Shown here in pieces: positions 1 through 8,552 of a DNA stretch of 64,000 nt (positions are counted from its first letter, which is position 1; every line of letters starts with the position of its first letter). The DNA is from Staphylococcus durrellii (GTDB lineage: Bacteria; Bacillota; Bacilli; Staphylococcales; Staphylococcaceae), in contig NZ_JADIIO010000001.1 of the NCBI RefSeq assembly GCF_015594545.1, forward strand, positions 1,302,001-1,366,000, in the 5' to 3' direction. A model generated the notes under the pieces. It was not told where the DNA came from. It saw only the letters and a list, made by a program, of their open reading frames with translations, and did not search any database. The position numbers and the translations under genes are program-made.

Positions 1-1
1 T

Positions 2-508
2 ATCTATAAAGGAAAGATTATAGATTTAGAAGTACATGAAGTTGATTTACCAAATGGTGAATCTTCTACACGTGAAATTGTGTTACATAATGGGGCTGTT
101 GCGGTCTGCGCACTTACGTCAGAAAACAAAATCGTCTTAGTAGAACAATTTAGGAAACCACTTGATAATACTATGCTAGAAATACCCGCCGGAAAATTAG
201 AAATAGGGGAAGAGCGTGAAGAAGCAGCTAAAAGAGAATTAGAAGAAGAAACGGGTTATAAAGCTAAAGAATTAACGCTTATTACAGATATGTATGGTTC
301 TCCTGGCTTCACAAATGAGAAAATTTCTATTTATTTAGCCACTGAATTATTGAAAGGTGAAAAACAATTAGATGAAGATGAATTTATTGAATTACACGAA
401 TTATCAATTAACAAAGCTCAAGAAAAGCTTAAAAACAACGAAATAAATGATGCAAAAACAATTATTGCACTTCAATATCTATTGCTTAATTATAATCATT
501 CTAATTAA
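2..508 (+). CDS. nudF: ADP-ribose pyrophosphatase, Nudix family (5' end cut by window edge)
   Basis: Nudix hydrolase expected to cleave ADP-ribose to AMP and ribose-5-phosphate. The open frame runs in from the left edge, so the true start lies outside; 168 codons are visible. The Nudix box is complete at about nt 191-259: G-x5-E-x7-REL-x-EE-x-GY, with all catalytic and metal-binding Glu/Arg positions present. The GTG at 80 is internal, because homologous-looking sequence continues upstream of it (IYKGKIIDLEVHEVDLP). It precedes fur, as in other staphylococci. The family call is firm; the exact substrate is inferred from family and context. Confidence 0.93.
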   Translation: MYKGKIIDLEVHEVDLPNGESSTREIVLHNGAVAVCALTSENKIVLVEQFRKPLDNTMLEIPAGKLEIGEEREEAAKRELEEETGYKAKELTLITDMYGSPGFTNEKISIYLATELLKGEKQLDEDEFIELHELSINKAQEKLKNNEINDAKTIIALQYLLLNYNHSN

Positions 509-578
509 ATAATGGAATTAACTTGCGAATTTTTTCAATTATTGGTATTTTAGATATAAATCATTAACTAAATTAAAA

Positions 579-593
579 TGATTATAATTATTA
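579..593 (+). promoter_or_regulatory. Fur/PerR-type box over the -10 of the fur promoter
   Basis: The 15-mer TGATTATAATTATTA matches 12 of 14 defined positions of the Fur 7-1-7 box (TGATAATNATTATCA) and 11 of 14 of the PerR box (TTATAATNATTATAA). It contains a perfect TATAAT (583-588) about 25 bp before the fur start, so a bound repressor would block RNA polymerase. In S. aureus fur is reported to be under PerR control; which regulator acts here is inference. Confidence 0.5.
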
Positions 594-612
594 GTAGGGG
601 AGTGAGGCTTCC

Positions 613-1059
613 GTGGAAGAACGATTAAATCGCGTGAAGCAACAATTACAGCAATCATCATATAAGTTAACTCCACAAAGAGAAGCAACTTTAAGAGTTT
701 TAATTGAAAATGAAAAAGATCATTTAAGTGCTGAAGACGTATATTTAAAAGTAAAAGATAAAGCACCTGAAATTGGATTAGCCACTGTTTATAGAACATT
801 AGAGTTATTAGCAGAATTAAAAGTCGTCGATAAAATTAATTTTGGTGATGGTGTTGCTAGGTTTGATTTACGTAAAGAAGGTGCTAAACATTTCCATCAT
901 CATTTAGTTTGTATGGAGTGTGGCAAAGTAGAAGAAATAGAAGAAGACTTATTACCAAAAGTAGAAGAAAAGGTTGAGCAAGATTTCAACTTTAGAATAT
1001 TAGACCATCGTTTAACTTTCCATGGCATTTGTTCTACCTGTCAAGCTAAAGGTAAATAA
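613..1059 (+). CDS. fur: Ferric uptake regulator Fur
   Basis: Metal-dependent transcriptional repressor of iron-uptake genes, 148 aa, the usual Fur length. The start is GTG at 613, preceded by a GGGGAGTGAGG ribosome-binding site. The N-terminal winged helix includes the recognition-helix motif GLATVYRTLELL. The C-terminal dimerisation domain has the histidine cluster HFHHHLVCMECG and a second CxxC (CSTC) near the end, giving the two-CxxC structural zinc site. The motif pattern, and its position next to nudF and xerD, fit Fur rather than PerR or Zur. A Fur/PerR-type box covers its promoter, suggesting autoregulation or cross-regulation. Confidence 0.95.
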   Translation: MEERLNRVKQQLQQSSYKLTPQREATLRVLIENEKDHLSAEDVYLKVKDKAPEIGLATVYRTLELLAELKVVDKINFGDGVARFDLRKEGAKHFHHHLVCMECGKVEEIEEDLLPKVEEKVEQDFNFRILDHRLTFHGICSTCQAKGK

Positions 1060-1088
1060 TGATAGATTGACGTTAATGAGGTGGCGTT

Positions 1089-1976
1089 ATGGAAACAATA
1101 AAAAATGAATATTTAAAATTTATTCAATTAGAAAAAGGGCTCAGTTCCAATACAATAGGTGCGTATCGTCGAGATTTGGATAAGTATGTTACTTATTTAA
1201 ATGATAACAAAATAGCACATATTGATTTTGTAGATAGACAAACAATTCAACAGTGTCTAGGTTATTTACATGATCAAGGCGCATCTGCAAAGTCTCTAGC
1301 TCGCTTCATTTCTACAGTGCGCAGTTTCCATCAATTTGCCTTAAGAGAGAAGTATGCAGCTAAAGATCCTACGGTATTAATTGAAACGCCTAAATATGAA
1401 AGAAGATTGCCAGATGTTTTAGAAGTTGATGAAATTATAGCTTTACTTGAAACGCCAGATATTAATAAAAATAACGGTTACCGCGACAGAACGATGTTGG
1501 AATTACTTTATGCAACAGGGATGCGTGTAACTGAACTGATTCAATTAGAAGTCGAAAACGTTAATTTAATCATGGGCTTTGTAAGAGTTTTTGGTAAAGG
1601 CAACAAAGAACGCATTGTTCCATTAGGAGACACCGTAATTGATTTTTTAACTAAATATATAGAAACAGTACGGCCTCAACTACTTAAAAAAACAACGACC
1701 GATGCGCTGTTTTTAAACTTACATGGCAAGCCTTTGTCTAGACAAGGCATTTGGAAAATGATTAAGCAAGCAAGTATTAAAGCCAATATTAATAAAACTT
1801 TAACGCCTCATACTTTAAGACATTCCTTTGCAACACATTTACTTGAAAATGGTGCCGACTTGAGAGCTGTACAAGAAATGTTAGGACATTCTGATATTTC
1901 AACTACACAACTATATACACACGTTTCCAAATCACAAATAAGAAAAATGTATAATGCCTTTCATCCTAGAGCATAG
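1089..1976 (+). CDS. xerD: Tyrosine recombinase XerD
   Basis: Site-specific recombinase that resolves chromosome dimers at dif together with XerC. 295 aa, typical for XerD. An N-terminal SAM-like core-binding domain (residues 1 to about 85) precedes the catalytic domain. The active-site set is complete: Arg in TGMRVTEL, Lys in GKGNKER, His and Arg in HTLRHSFATH, His in LGHSDIS and the nucleophile Tyr in TTQLYTH. The ATG start has an AATGAGGTGG ribosome-binding site. It lies 29 nt after fur and ends at a strong bidirectional terminator. Confidence 0.96.
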   Translation: METIKNEYLKFIQLEKGLSSNTIGAYRRDLDKYVTYLNDNKIAHIDFVDRQTIQQCLGYLHDQGASAKSLARFISTVRSFHQFALREKYAAKDPTVLIETPKYERRLPDVLEVDEIIALLETPDINKNNGYRDRTMLELLYATGMRVTELIQLEVENVNLIMGFVRVFGKGNKERIVPLGDTVIDFLTKYIETVRPQLLKKTTTDALFLNLHGKPLSRQGIWKMIKQASIKANINKTLTPHTLRHSFATHLLENGADLRAVQEMLGHSDISTTQLYTHVSKSQIRKMYNAFHPRA

Positions 1977-1993
1977 AGGGGAATTATATACAT

Positions 1994-2030
1994 AAAAACC
2001 ACATGCTTTTAGTAAAGCCATGTGGTTTTT
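1994..2030. terminator. Bidirectional terminator between xerD and the DUF309 gene
   Basis: An 11-bp stem AAAACCACATG / CATGTGGTTTT, with further pairing of CTTT and AAAG in the loop, has a T run on the + side and an A run on the left that serves the - strand. It lies between two convergent genes. Confidence 0.85.
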
Positions 2031-2033
2031 AAA

Positions 2034-2540
2034 TTATTTAGATAACCGATTATTATTTTTCATTGCGTCTTGTCTTGCTTGTATCACTTCACTACGATCT
2101 CTTTTAATATGGTGATGAATAATATAATCATCTTCGATAACATAAGGTGTTGAAATATAATTTGGAAAATCGTGCAGTATTTGTTGTTCCATAGCGTCAG
2201 TTATAGGTAATTGAATGGGTTGAAACGTTTTTCGTTGCTCAATATTATAAATAATTTGTGTAATTAAATTTTTGTAATGACTAATGTGTAAACCTAAGTA
2301 TTGGGAGTCTTCATCTTGTACTATGATCTTGTAAGCACGTTCGAATGAACGTTTAGCACCTATGAAATTATGTCTTCGATAATGGTAGCATCCAGTTGCG
2401 AATAGTATTAAACTTACGACCGGGTCATTTTTACTGAAAGAAGAATTTTGTTTCCATGCTTCTTCTAGTATATCATGACATAAAAAATAATGTTGTTGAG
2501 TATGAAATTGATAGTAAAATAGTTTTAGTGCATTATCCAT
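2034..2540 (-). CDS. DUF309 family protein
   Basis: 168 aa, function unknown. I place the start at the ATG at 2540, because GGAGCGGAAG lies just upstream of it; a further 22 in-frame codons upstream have no ribosome-binding site. The N-terminal motif HDILEEAWK followed by a CYHYRRHNFIGAKRSFERA helix pair is typical of DUF309 proteins, which are small all-helical proteins often encoded near scpA in Firmicutes. It is divergent from scpA and convergent with xerD. No catalytic role can be assigned from sequence. Confidence 0.85.
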   Translation of the reverse strand: MDNALKLFYYQFHTQQHYFLCHDILEEAWKQNSSFSKNDPVVSLILFATGCYHYRRHNFIGAKRSFERAYKIIVQDEDSQYLGLHISHYKNLITQIIYNIEQRKTFQPIQLPITDAMEQQILHDFPNYISTPYVIEDDYIIHHHIKRDRSEVIQARQDAMKNNNRLSK

Positions 2541-2558
2541 AAGCTTCCGCTCCAAAAA

Positions 2559-2587
2559 TTTATTGTTTATTACAAACATGGTATAAT
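2559..2587 (+). promoter_or_regulatory. Putative scpA operon promoter
   Basis: A perfect -10 TATAAT (2582-2587) lies in the gap between the divergent DUF309 gene and scpA. The -35 at 17-bp spacing is poor (TTTATT). It probably drives scpA-scpB-rluB. Confidence 0.45.
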
Positions 2588-2636
2588 ATTTTAGTGAATA
2601 ACGCACTTAACTTGCAACTTATATGAGGTAGATAAA

Positions 2637-3371
2637 ATGTATGAAGTAAAACTAGATGCTTTTAATGGTCCTTTGGATTTATTGTTGCACCTTATCCAAA
2701 AATTTGAAATAGATATTTATGATATACCAATGAAATCACTCACTGAACAATATATGCAATATGTACATACAATGAATCAGCTTGAAATCAATTTAGCGAG
2801 CGATTATTTAGTTATGGCGTCAGAATTATTAATGATTAAAAGTAAAATGTTACTACCTCAAAGTGATGAGGATGATTATTTTGAAGAAGATCCTCGTGAA
2901 GACTTAGTAGGGCGTTTAATTGAATATCAAAACTACAAAGAATATACAGCAACACTTAATGAAAAAAAAGAAGAACGTGCACATTATTACGCAAAATACC
3001 CAACTGATTTGAGCCATTTAGAAAAAAATGAATTGTGGGACCCTAACAATACAATTGATTTGACCGAGTTAATTATTGCTTATCAAAAAGTTAAAAATAG
3101 AATGGAACTTAACACACCAAAATCAGTTAATATTCACAAAGAAACATTTACTATACAACAAGCTACTTCTCAAGTACAACTACGATTACAAAAAGAACAT
3201 TCATTTAATTTCTTTAGTTTGTTTAATTATTCAGAACCTATCGAAATGGTAGTTACACACTTTTTAGCTATTTTAGAAATGTCTAAATCAGGTTCAATTA
3301 ATATAGAACAACATAACAGTTTTGATGATATTAATATAATAAGGGGAGTAAATTATGGCATTAATGCATAA
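2637..3371 (+). CDS. scpA: Segregation and condensation protein A
   Basis: Kleisin subunit of the Smc-ScpAB condensin, bridging the Smc heads during chromosome segregation. 244 aa, normal length. The N-terminal kleisin signature [14 protein letters not shown] is followed by a helical Smc-binding segment, an acidic linker ([13 protein letters not shown]) and a C-terminal winged helix. The ATG start has GAGGTAGATAAA upstream. It overlaps scpB by 17 nt, so the two subunits are translationally coupled. Confidence 0.96.
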   Translation: MYEVKLDAFNGPLDLLLHLIQKFEIDIYDIPMKSLTEQYMQYVHTMNQLEINLASDYLVMASELLMIKSKMLLPQSDEDDYFEEDPREDLVGRLIEYQNYKEYTATLNEKKEERAHYYAKYPTDLSHLEKNELWDPNNTIDLTELIIAYQKVKNRMELNTPKSVNIHKETFTIQQATSQVQLRLQKEHSFNFFSLFNYSEPIEMVVTHFLAILEMSKSGSINIEQHNSFDDINIIRGVNYGINA

Positions 3372-3903
3372 TGGCATCTTAGAAGCACTGCTATACACTG
3401 CAGGTGATGAAGGCATTGAAGAACGGCAATTACTTGAAATATTAGATTTTGATCAGTCAACTTTCCATGAGCTCATAGCAAACTATGAATCTCCTGGTTT
3501 AGTAATTCAAAAATTTGGTACTACTTACGTATTAACTACAAAAAAAGAAGCATCAGAGTATGTTGAAAAGCTAGTAGAACAAAAGTCGAAGATGAAAATA
3601 TCGCAAGCAGCTATGGAAACTTTATCTATTATTGCTTATAACCAGCCAATCTCACGCAGTGATATTGAAATGATTAGAGGTATCAATTCAGATGGTGCAG
3701 TCAAAACATTAATTGCAAAAGGTTTAGTAGAAGCAAAAGAAGAAGATGCTTCCCGTAGTCACCAACTTTATACAACCAATTTATTTTTAAATGTATTTGG
3801 AATAGAAACTATAGAGGATTTACCAACAACTGATGAAGACGATGAAGAAATTGAGGCTTTTTTCAGTAATTTAGTCAATCAAAAAGGAGAAAATAATGAG
3901 TAA
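3355..3903 (+). CDS. scpB: Segregation and condensation protein B
   Basis: Winged-helix partner of ScpA in the Smc complex. 182 aa with two winged-helix domains; the second carries the conserved [19 protein letters not shown] stretch. The ATG at 3355 is preceded by AAGGGGAG inside the scpA coding end. The C-terminal tail is acidic (TDEDDEEIE). It overlaps the following rluB by 8 nt. Confidence 0.96.
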   Translation: MALMHNGILEALLYTAGDEGIEERQLLEILDFDQSTFHELIANYESPGLVIQKFGTTYVLTTKKEASEYVEKLVEQKSKMKISQAAMETLSIIAYNQPISRSDIEMIRGINSDGAVKTLIAKGLVEAKEEDASRSHQLYTTNLFLNVFGIETIEDLPTTDEDDEEIEAFFSNLVNQKGENNE

Positions 3904-4633
3904 CGAATCACAAAGATTACAAAAGCGCATCGCCAATAGTGGTTATACTTCAAGACGTAAAGCGGAAGTGCTTATAGAAGAAGGTAAAGTCAAAGTAAAC
4001 GGCGAACAAGTAACAGAATTAGGCACGAAAGTAAAACCTTCAGATATAATAGAAGTTGAAGGCATTAAAATTGAACAAGAAGATAAGCTCTATATTCTAT
4101 TTTATAAACCCACACAAGTTATTACGAGCGTTTCAGATGATAAAGGTCGTAAAGTTGTAACTGATTATTTCAACGAGCTTGAAACAAGAATATACCCTGT
4201 GGGTAGATTAGACTATGATACTTCAGGTTTATTATTATTAACAAACGATGGAGACTTTACTAATTTAATGACACATCCTCGTTATAAAATTAAAAAGAAA
4301 TATATCGTTAAATTAAAAGGTTATCTAATGCGAGAAGAAGTAAAAGCGTTAGAAAAGGGTGTTAAATTAGAAGATGGCATGACACATCCAGCTACAGTTA
4401 AAATTAAAAATCAAGATAAAGAAAAATCCAATACGCTTGTTGAAATTACTATAAGTGAAGGGCGTAATAGACAAGTACGCCGTATGTTCGAACATTTTGG
4501 TCATCAAGTAACAAAGTTACAAAGAATTGAATTTGGTCCACTTAATTTAACAGGTTTAAACGCAGGTGAGGGCAGAGTTTTAACACCACATGAAGTGAAA
4601 ACATTACGTCACTTAGCAGAGAACGGAAAATAA
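3896..4633 (+). CDS. rluB: 23S rRNA pseudouridine synthase, RluB type
   Basis: Pseudouridine synthase of the RsuA/RluB/E/F group, expected to modify the peptidyl-transferase region of 23S rRNA. 245 aa. An N-terminal S4 RNA-binding domain ([18 protein letters not shown]) precedes the catalytic domain with [17 protein letters not shown], which contains the catalytic Asp, and the distal motif [11 protein letters not shown]. The start overlaps scpB and has AAAAAGGAG upstream. RluB is chosen over RsuA because of its position after scpAB in Firmicutes. Confidence 0.92.
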   Translation: MSNESQRLQKRIANSGYTSRRKAEVLIEEGKVKVNGEQVTELGTKVKPSDIIEVEGIKIEQEDKLYILFYKPTQVITSVSDDKGRKVVTDYFNELETRIYPVGRLDYDTSGLLLLTNDGDFTNLMTHPRYKIKKKYIVKLKGYLMREEVKALEKGVKLEDGMTHPATVKIKNQDKEKSNTLVEITISEGRNRQVRRMFEHFGHQVTKLQRIEFGPLNLTGLNAGEGRVLTPHEVKTLRHLAENGK

Positions 4634-4681
4634 CTATTTATATTTGATAGATATTGAGAATATTTTCACAAAGATTATTTT

Positions 4682-4715
4682 TGAGTAAGTCATACTCATT
4701 TTGCTATGCTATAAT
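4682..4715 (+). promoter_or_regulatory. srrAB promoter with extended -10 and upstream palindrome
   Basis: TATAAT at 4710-4715 is preceded by TGC, giving a TGn extended -10. The palindrome TGAGTA-agtca-TACTCA at 4682-4698 (6-bp arms) covers the -35 position, where no good -35 hexamer exists. This suggests an activator- or repressor-controlled promoter separate from scpAB-rluB transcription. Confidence 0.5.
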
Positions 4716-4758
4716 TAATATGAATAGGAAATGTAAACATGTGTGGGAGGTATTTATA

Positions 4759-5484
4759 TTGCCAAATCAAATTCTTGTGGTAGACGATGAAGATAGAATT
4801 AGAAGATTACTGAAATTATATCTTGAAAGAGAATCTTTTGAGATTGATGAAGCAAAAGATGGTAAAGAGGCGTATGAAAAAGCGATGAACCATGATTATG
4901 CTTGTATCTTATTGGATTTAATGTTGCCAGAGATGGATGGTATAACTGTGGCATCACGCTTAAGAGAACATAAAGAAACACCGATTATAATGCTTACTGC
5001 CAAAGGTGAAGAAACAAATAGAGTTGAAGGTTTTGAAACAGGTGCTGACGACTATATAGTTAAACCTTTCTCACCTCGTGAAGTAGTCTTGCGATTAAAA
5101 GCCTTATTAAGACGCACTCAAGTAACTACAAGTGAACAAAGTGAACCGCACGCTAAAGATTTAATTGAATTTAATCATTTAACAATTGATAATGATGCAC
5201 ATCGTGTATTAGCTGACGATAAACAAGTCAATTTAACACCAAAAGAATATGAATTATTAATTTTCTTGGCTAAAACACCTAATAAAGTGTTTGATCGCGA
5301 ACAATTATTAAAAGAAGTTTGGCATTATGAATTTTATGGTGATTTAAGAACGGTGGACACACACGTAAAACGATTAAGAGAAAAACTTAATCGTGTTTCT
5401 GGTGATGCAGCACAAATGATTCAAACTGTATGGGGCGTTGGCTATAAATTCGAGGTAAAATCAAATGATGAATCGGCTGAATAA
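4759..5484 (+). CDS. srrA: Response regulator SrrA (ResD-like)
   Basis: OmpR/PhoB-type response regulator of the staphylococcal respiratory response system, which controls genes for anaerobic metabolism, cytochromes and nitric-oxide defence. The start is TTG at 4759, because GGGAGG (4745-4750) lies 8 nt upstream; it gives 241 aa, the S. aureus SrrA length. The receiver domain has acidic residues D9/D10, phospho-acceptor D53 (LLDLMLPEMDG), Thr in MLTAKGEE and Lys in YIVKPF. The C-terminal winged helix contains LTPKEYELLIFLA and RTVDTHVKRLREKL. It overlaps srrB by 20 nt. Confidence 0.95.
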   Translation: MPNQILVVDDEDRIRRLLKLYLERESFEIDEAKDGKEAYEKAMNHDYACILLDLMLPEMDGITVASRLREHKETPIIMLTAKGEETNRVEGFETGADDYIVKPFSPREVVLRLKALLRRTQVTTSEQSEPHAKDLIEFNHLTIDNDAHRVLADDKQVNLTPKEYELLIFLAKTPNKVFDREQLLKEVWHYEFYGDLRTVDTHVKRLREKLNRVSGDAAQMIQTVWGVGYKFEVKSNDESAE

Positions 5485-7213
5485 TGTAGTCATAAAACTG
5501 TGGTTAACTATAATTTTTATAGTAACGACAGTTTTAATTTTATTAAGTGCTGCTCTTATCACATTTATACAATCTTATTTCACTCAAGATACTGAAAAAT
5601 CACTATTACAAGATGCGAAACAAGTAAGTCAACTAGTCAATGAATCAAAAAATAAAGATACTGCTATTGAGTATAGTCATAAATTAATCGAAGGACCTGT
5701 TGGTTTAATTATAATATCTGATAAACATATGGCAGAACCTAAAAATAATAAAGTTAAAAGGCAAATGTTTGATGCTGTTAAGACAGATTCAAATTACAAC
5801 AAAATCTTCGATAAAGGACAAAAAAATTCAGAACATGTGACCATAAATGTTAATGGTGAAAAACGAACTTATGTGCTAATTGGTTATCCAACTAAACCTA
5901 TAAATAATGATGTTAAAAGTAAATACAGTGGCGTATTCATATACCAGAATTTAAAAGGTGTCGAGGAAACCAATAATGTAATTACCGTTATTATATTAAT
6001 TATTGCAGTGATTTTCTTAGCAATTACAACGGTATTTGCTTTCTTCTTATCATCAAGAATTACAAAACCACTAAGAGAATTGAGATCTCAAGCTATTGAA
6101 GTATCGAAAGGCCAATATAAACAAACATCTACCATTACTTCTAAAGATGAAATTGGTGAATTATCACGCGCTTTTAATACGATGAGTTATGAAATTCAAC
6201 GTCACGTAGATGCGCTTTCTTCTTCAAAAAATATTAGAGACAGTTTAATTAATTCCATGGTAGAAGGTGTTATTGGGTTCAATGATAAAAAAGAAGTGAT
6301 ACTCTCGAATGACATGGCTAAAAATATCATTCAATCTATGGACAAAGATTCGTTAACCAAATTAGATGCTCAAAATGAACTCACAGTTAAGAAAAAAATC
6401 ACTCAATTTGAAGAATATGAAATAAATTCTCGTTATTTTGTTATTATTATGAGTTATATCAAACAAATTCAACCTGATGGTCGTAGTGGCATAGTGGCAA
6501 TTATACGGGATATGACAAACGAACATAACTTAGATCAATTGAAAAAGGATTTTATAGCTAATGTTTCACATGAATTACGTACACCCATTTCATTACTTCA
6601 AGGTTATACTGAATCTATTGTAGATGGCATAGTAACTGAACCAGAAGAAATAAAAGATTCACTTTCTATAGTACTAGATGAAACGAAGCGACTTAATCGA
6701 TTAGTCAATGAATTGTTAAACGTGGCTCGTATGGATGCCGAAGGGCTTACTGTTAATAAAGAACATCAACCTATTGATAGTCTACTTAATAAGATGCAAC
6801 AAAAATATAAACAGTTGGCTTCAGATCTACAACTCAATATGAACTTGAATCCTCAAACGGATGGACATGAATGGTATTATGATTCTGACCGAATGGAACA
6901 AGTTCTCACGAACTTAATAGATAATGCTACACGTTATACTGAATCAGACGATAAGATTACTATAACTTGTGGCGCTGACGAATATACTGATATCCTATAT
7001 ATTCAAGATACTGGTACAGGTATTGCACCAGAACATCTAAAACAAGTATTCGACCGCTTTTATAAAGTAGACGCCTCAAGAAAAAGAGGTAAGCAAGGTA
7101 CTGGACTGGGTCTATTCATTTGTAAAATGATTATAGAAGGACATGGTGGTAGTATCGACGTTAAAAGTAATTTAGGTAAAGGTACAACTTTTATTATTAA
7201 GTTACCAAAATAA
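5465..7213 (+). CDS. srrB: Sensor histidine kinase SrrB (ResE-like)
   Basis: Membrane sensor kinase partnered with SrrA; it responds to oxygen limitation, menaquinone redox state and NO in S. aureus. 582 aa. Transmembrane segment at about residues 11-33, an extracytoplasmic sensor loop, a second transmembrane segment at about 169-195, HAMP with SSRITKPLRELR, a PAS-like domain (NIRDSLINSMVEGVIGF), the H-box NVSHELRTPISLLQG, the N-box DRMEQVLTNLIDNA and G-boxes DTGTGIAPEH and GTGLGLFICK. The sensor loop looks clearly different from that of S. aureus, while the kinase core is close. It ends at a strong terminator. Confidence 0.95.
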   Translation: MMNRLNNVVIKLWLTIIFIVTTVLILLSAALITFIQSYFTQDTEKSLLQDAKQVSQLVNESKNKDTAIEYSHKLIEGPVGLIIISDKHMAEPKNNKVKRQMFDAVKTDSNYNKIFDKGQKNSEHVTINVNGEKRTYVLIGYPTKPINNDVKSKYSGVFIYQNLKGVEETNNVITVIILIIAVIFLAITTVFAFFLSSRITKPLRELRSQAIEVSKGQYKQTSTITSKDEIGELSRAFNTMSYEIQRHVDALSSSKNIRDSLINSMVEGVIGFNDKKEVILSNDMAKNIIQSMDKDSLTKLDAQNELTVKKKITQFEEYEINSRYFVIIMSYIKQIQPDGRSGIVAIIRDMTNEHNLDQLKKDFIANVSHELRTPISLLQGYTESIVDGIVTEPEEIKDSLSIVLDETKRLNRLVNELLNVARMDAEGLTVNKEHQPIDSLLNKMQQKYKQLASDLQLNMNLNPQTDGHEWYYDSDRMEQVLTNLIDNATRYTESDDKITITCGADEYTDILYIQDTGTGIAPEHLKQVFDRFYKVDASRKRGKQGTGLGLFICKMIIEGHGGSIDVKSNLGKGTTFIIKLPK

Positions 7214-7225
7214 TGAAGTATGCAG

Positions 7226-7284
7226 TTAATTAAAACAAGCCCTTTTTAGCGATTCTGATTGTTAATATGGGCTTGTTTTAATTA
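7226..7284 (+). terminator. Terminator after srrB
   Basis: A 16-bp stem, TAATTAAAACAAGCCC paired with GGGCTTGTTTTAATTA, around a 26-nt loop. The GTTTTAATT tract lies within the descending arm. It closes the srrAB transcript. Confidence 0.75.
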
Positions 7285-7529
7285 GTGATTTATTATGACT
7301 TTTAAAGTAGGTATTTAATTTTGATTCTTACTGGACACAGAGTCCATTATAATTATAATTTGAAGTGATTTATAAAATATAATTATAAACCAATAAAGTG
7401 ACATAAATAGTTGTTTCATGCTAATATAAATTTCAATAAATAATTTAACTAATGAAAAGAAGAGGAGGATATATTCATAATTTTATCCTTTTATTCTATG
7501 TATATTGAATTGGAAGGAGAAAATTGAAT
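7285..7529. other. AT-rich intergenic region upstream of ribU
   Basis: I see a small hairpin TGGAC-acaga-GTCCA near 7330 and a GGATA/TATCC pairing near 7470-7490, but no conserved FMN riboswitch (RFN) blocks and no ORF. The ribU ribosome-binding site GGAAGGAG is at 7512-7519. Confidence 0.5.
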
Positions 7530-8072
7530 ATGCACAACAATCAAAAAAAATTGATTACAATAAGCATGTTAAGTGCTATTGCTTTTATTTTAACTTTTTT
7601 AAAATTTCCTATACCATTTTTACCCCCGTATTTAACATTAGACGTGAGTGATGTTCCAGGGTTATTAGCTACATTTACTTTAGGCCCAGTAGCAGGATTA
7701 ATTGTTGAATTTATTAAGAACCTGCTTACATTTTTATTTAATATTGGAGACCCTATTGGTCCAATAGCTAATTTCTTTGCTGCCGCTTCACTTTTATTAG
7801 TAGCTTATTTTGTAACTAAAGATAAACAATCTATTCGATCTTTAATCGTAGGTTTGGCAAGTGGTACGATTGTCATGACCATCGTTTTAAGTATTCTAAA
7901 CTATTTCGTATTATTACCATTATATGGTATGATAATGAACCTAAACGACGTAGTACACAACGTTAAAGTAGTAGTGGTATCTGGCATAATACCATTCAAT
8001 ATTATTAAAGGTATCGTTGTTTCATTAATATTTATTTTATTATATAAGAGACTTAAAAAAGTATTAAGTTAA
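7530..8072 (+). CDS. ribU: Riboflavin ECF transporter substrate-binding component RibU
   Basis: S component of an energy-coupling-factor transporter for riboflavin; it needs the shared EcfA/A'/T module encoded elsewhere. 180 aa from the ATG at 7530, with GGAAGGAG 10 nt upstream; a TTG at 7524 is the alternative start. It is very hydrophobic, with about six membrane segments. The N-terminal ITISMLSAIAFILTFLKFP leads into the FPIPFLPPYLTLDVSD loop, and the family-typical GDPIGPIANFFA follows. It is a single-gene unit with its own terminator. Confidence 0.92.
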   Translation: MHNNQKKLITISMLSAIAFILTFLKFPIPFLPPYLTLDVSDVPGLLATFTLGPVAGLIVEFIKNLLTFLFNIGDPIGPIANFFAAASLLLVAYFVTKDKQSIRSLIVGLASGTIVMTIVLSILNYFVLLPLYGMIMNLNDVVHNVKVVVVSGIIPFNIIKGIVVSLIFILLYKRLKKVLS

Positions 8073-8087
8073 TAAAGGATAATTGCT

Positions 8088-8118
8088 AAGTGGTAGAGTA
8101 GATTCTACTGCTTTTTTT
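8088..8118 (+). terminator. Terminator after ribU
   Basis: Stem AGTGGTAGA / TCTACTGCT (two G-T pairs) followed by seven T residues. Confidence 0.8.
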
Positions 8119-8119
8119 G

Positions 8120-8155
8120 TAAAAAAAGAGAGAACGTCAGTATTAACGTCCTCTC
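8120..8155 (-). terminator. Terminator after fer (minus strand)
   Basis: Read on the - strand, a 12-bp stem GAGAGGACGTTA / TGACGTTCTCTC with a 4-nt loop and two wobble pairs is followed by seven T residues. Confidence 0.85.
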
Positions 8156-8193
8156 ATTACAAGATATATAACTTAAATAATTAAATGTATCAT

Positions 8194-8505
<312 letters not shown>

Positions 8506-8552
8506 TTACGATTTTTCAAATTTTTTTGTTTATAAATAACGAGGAGTATCCC

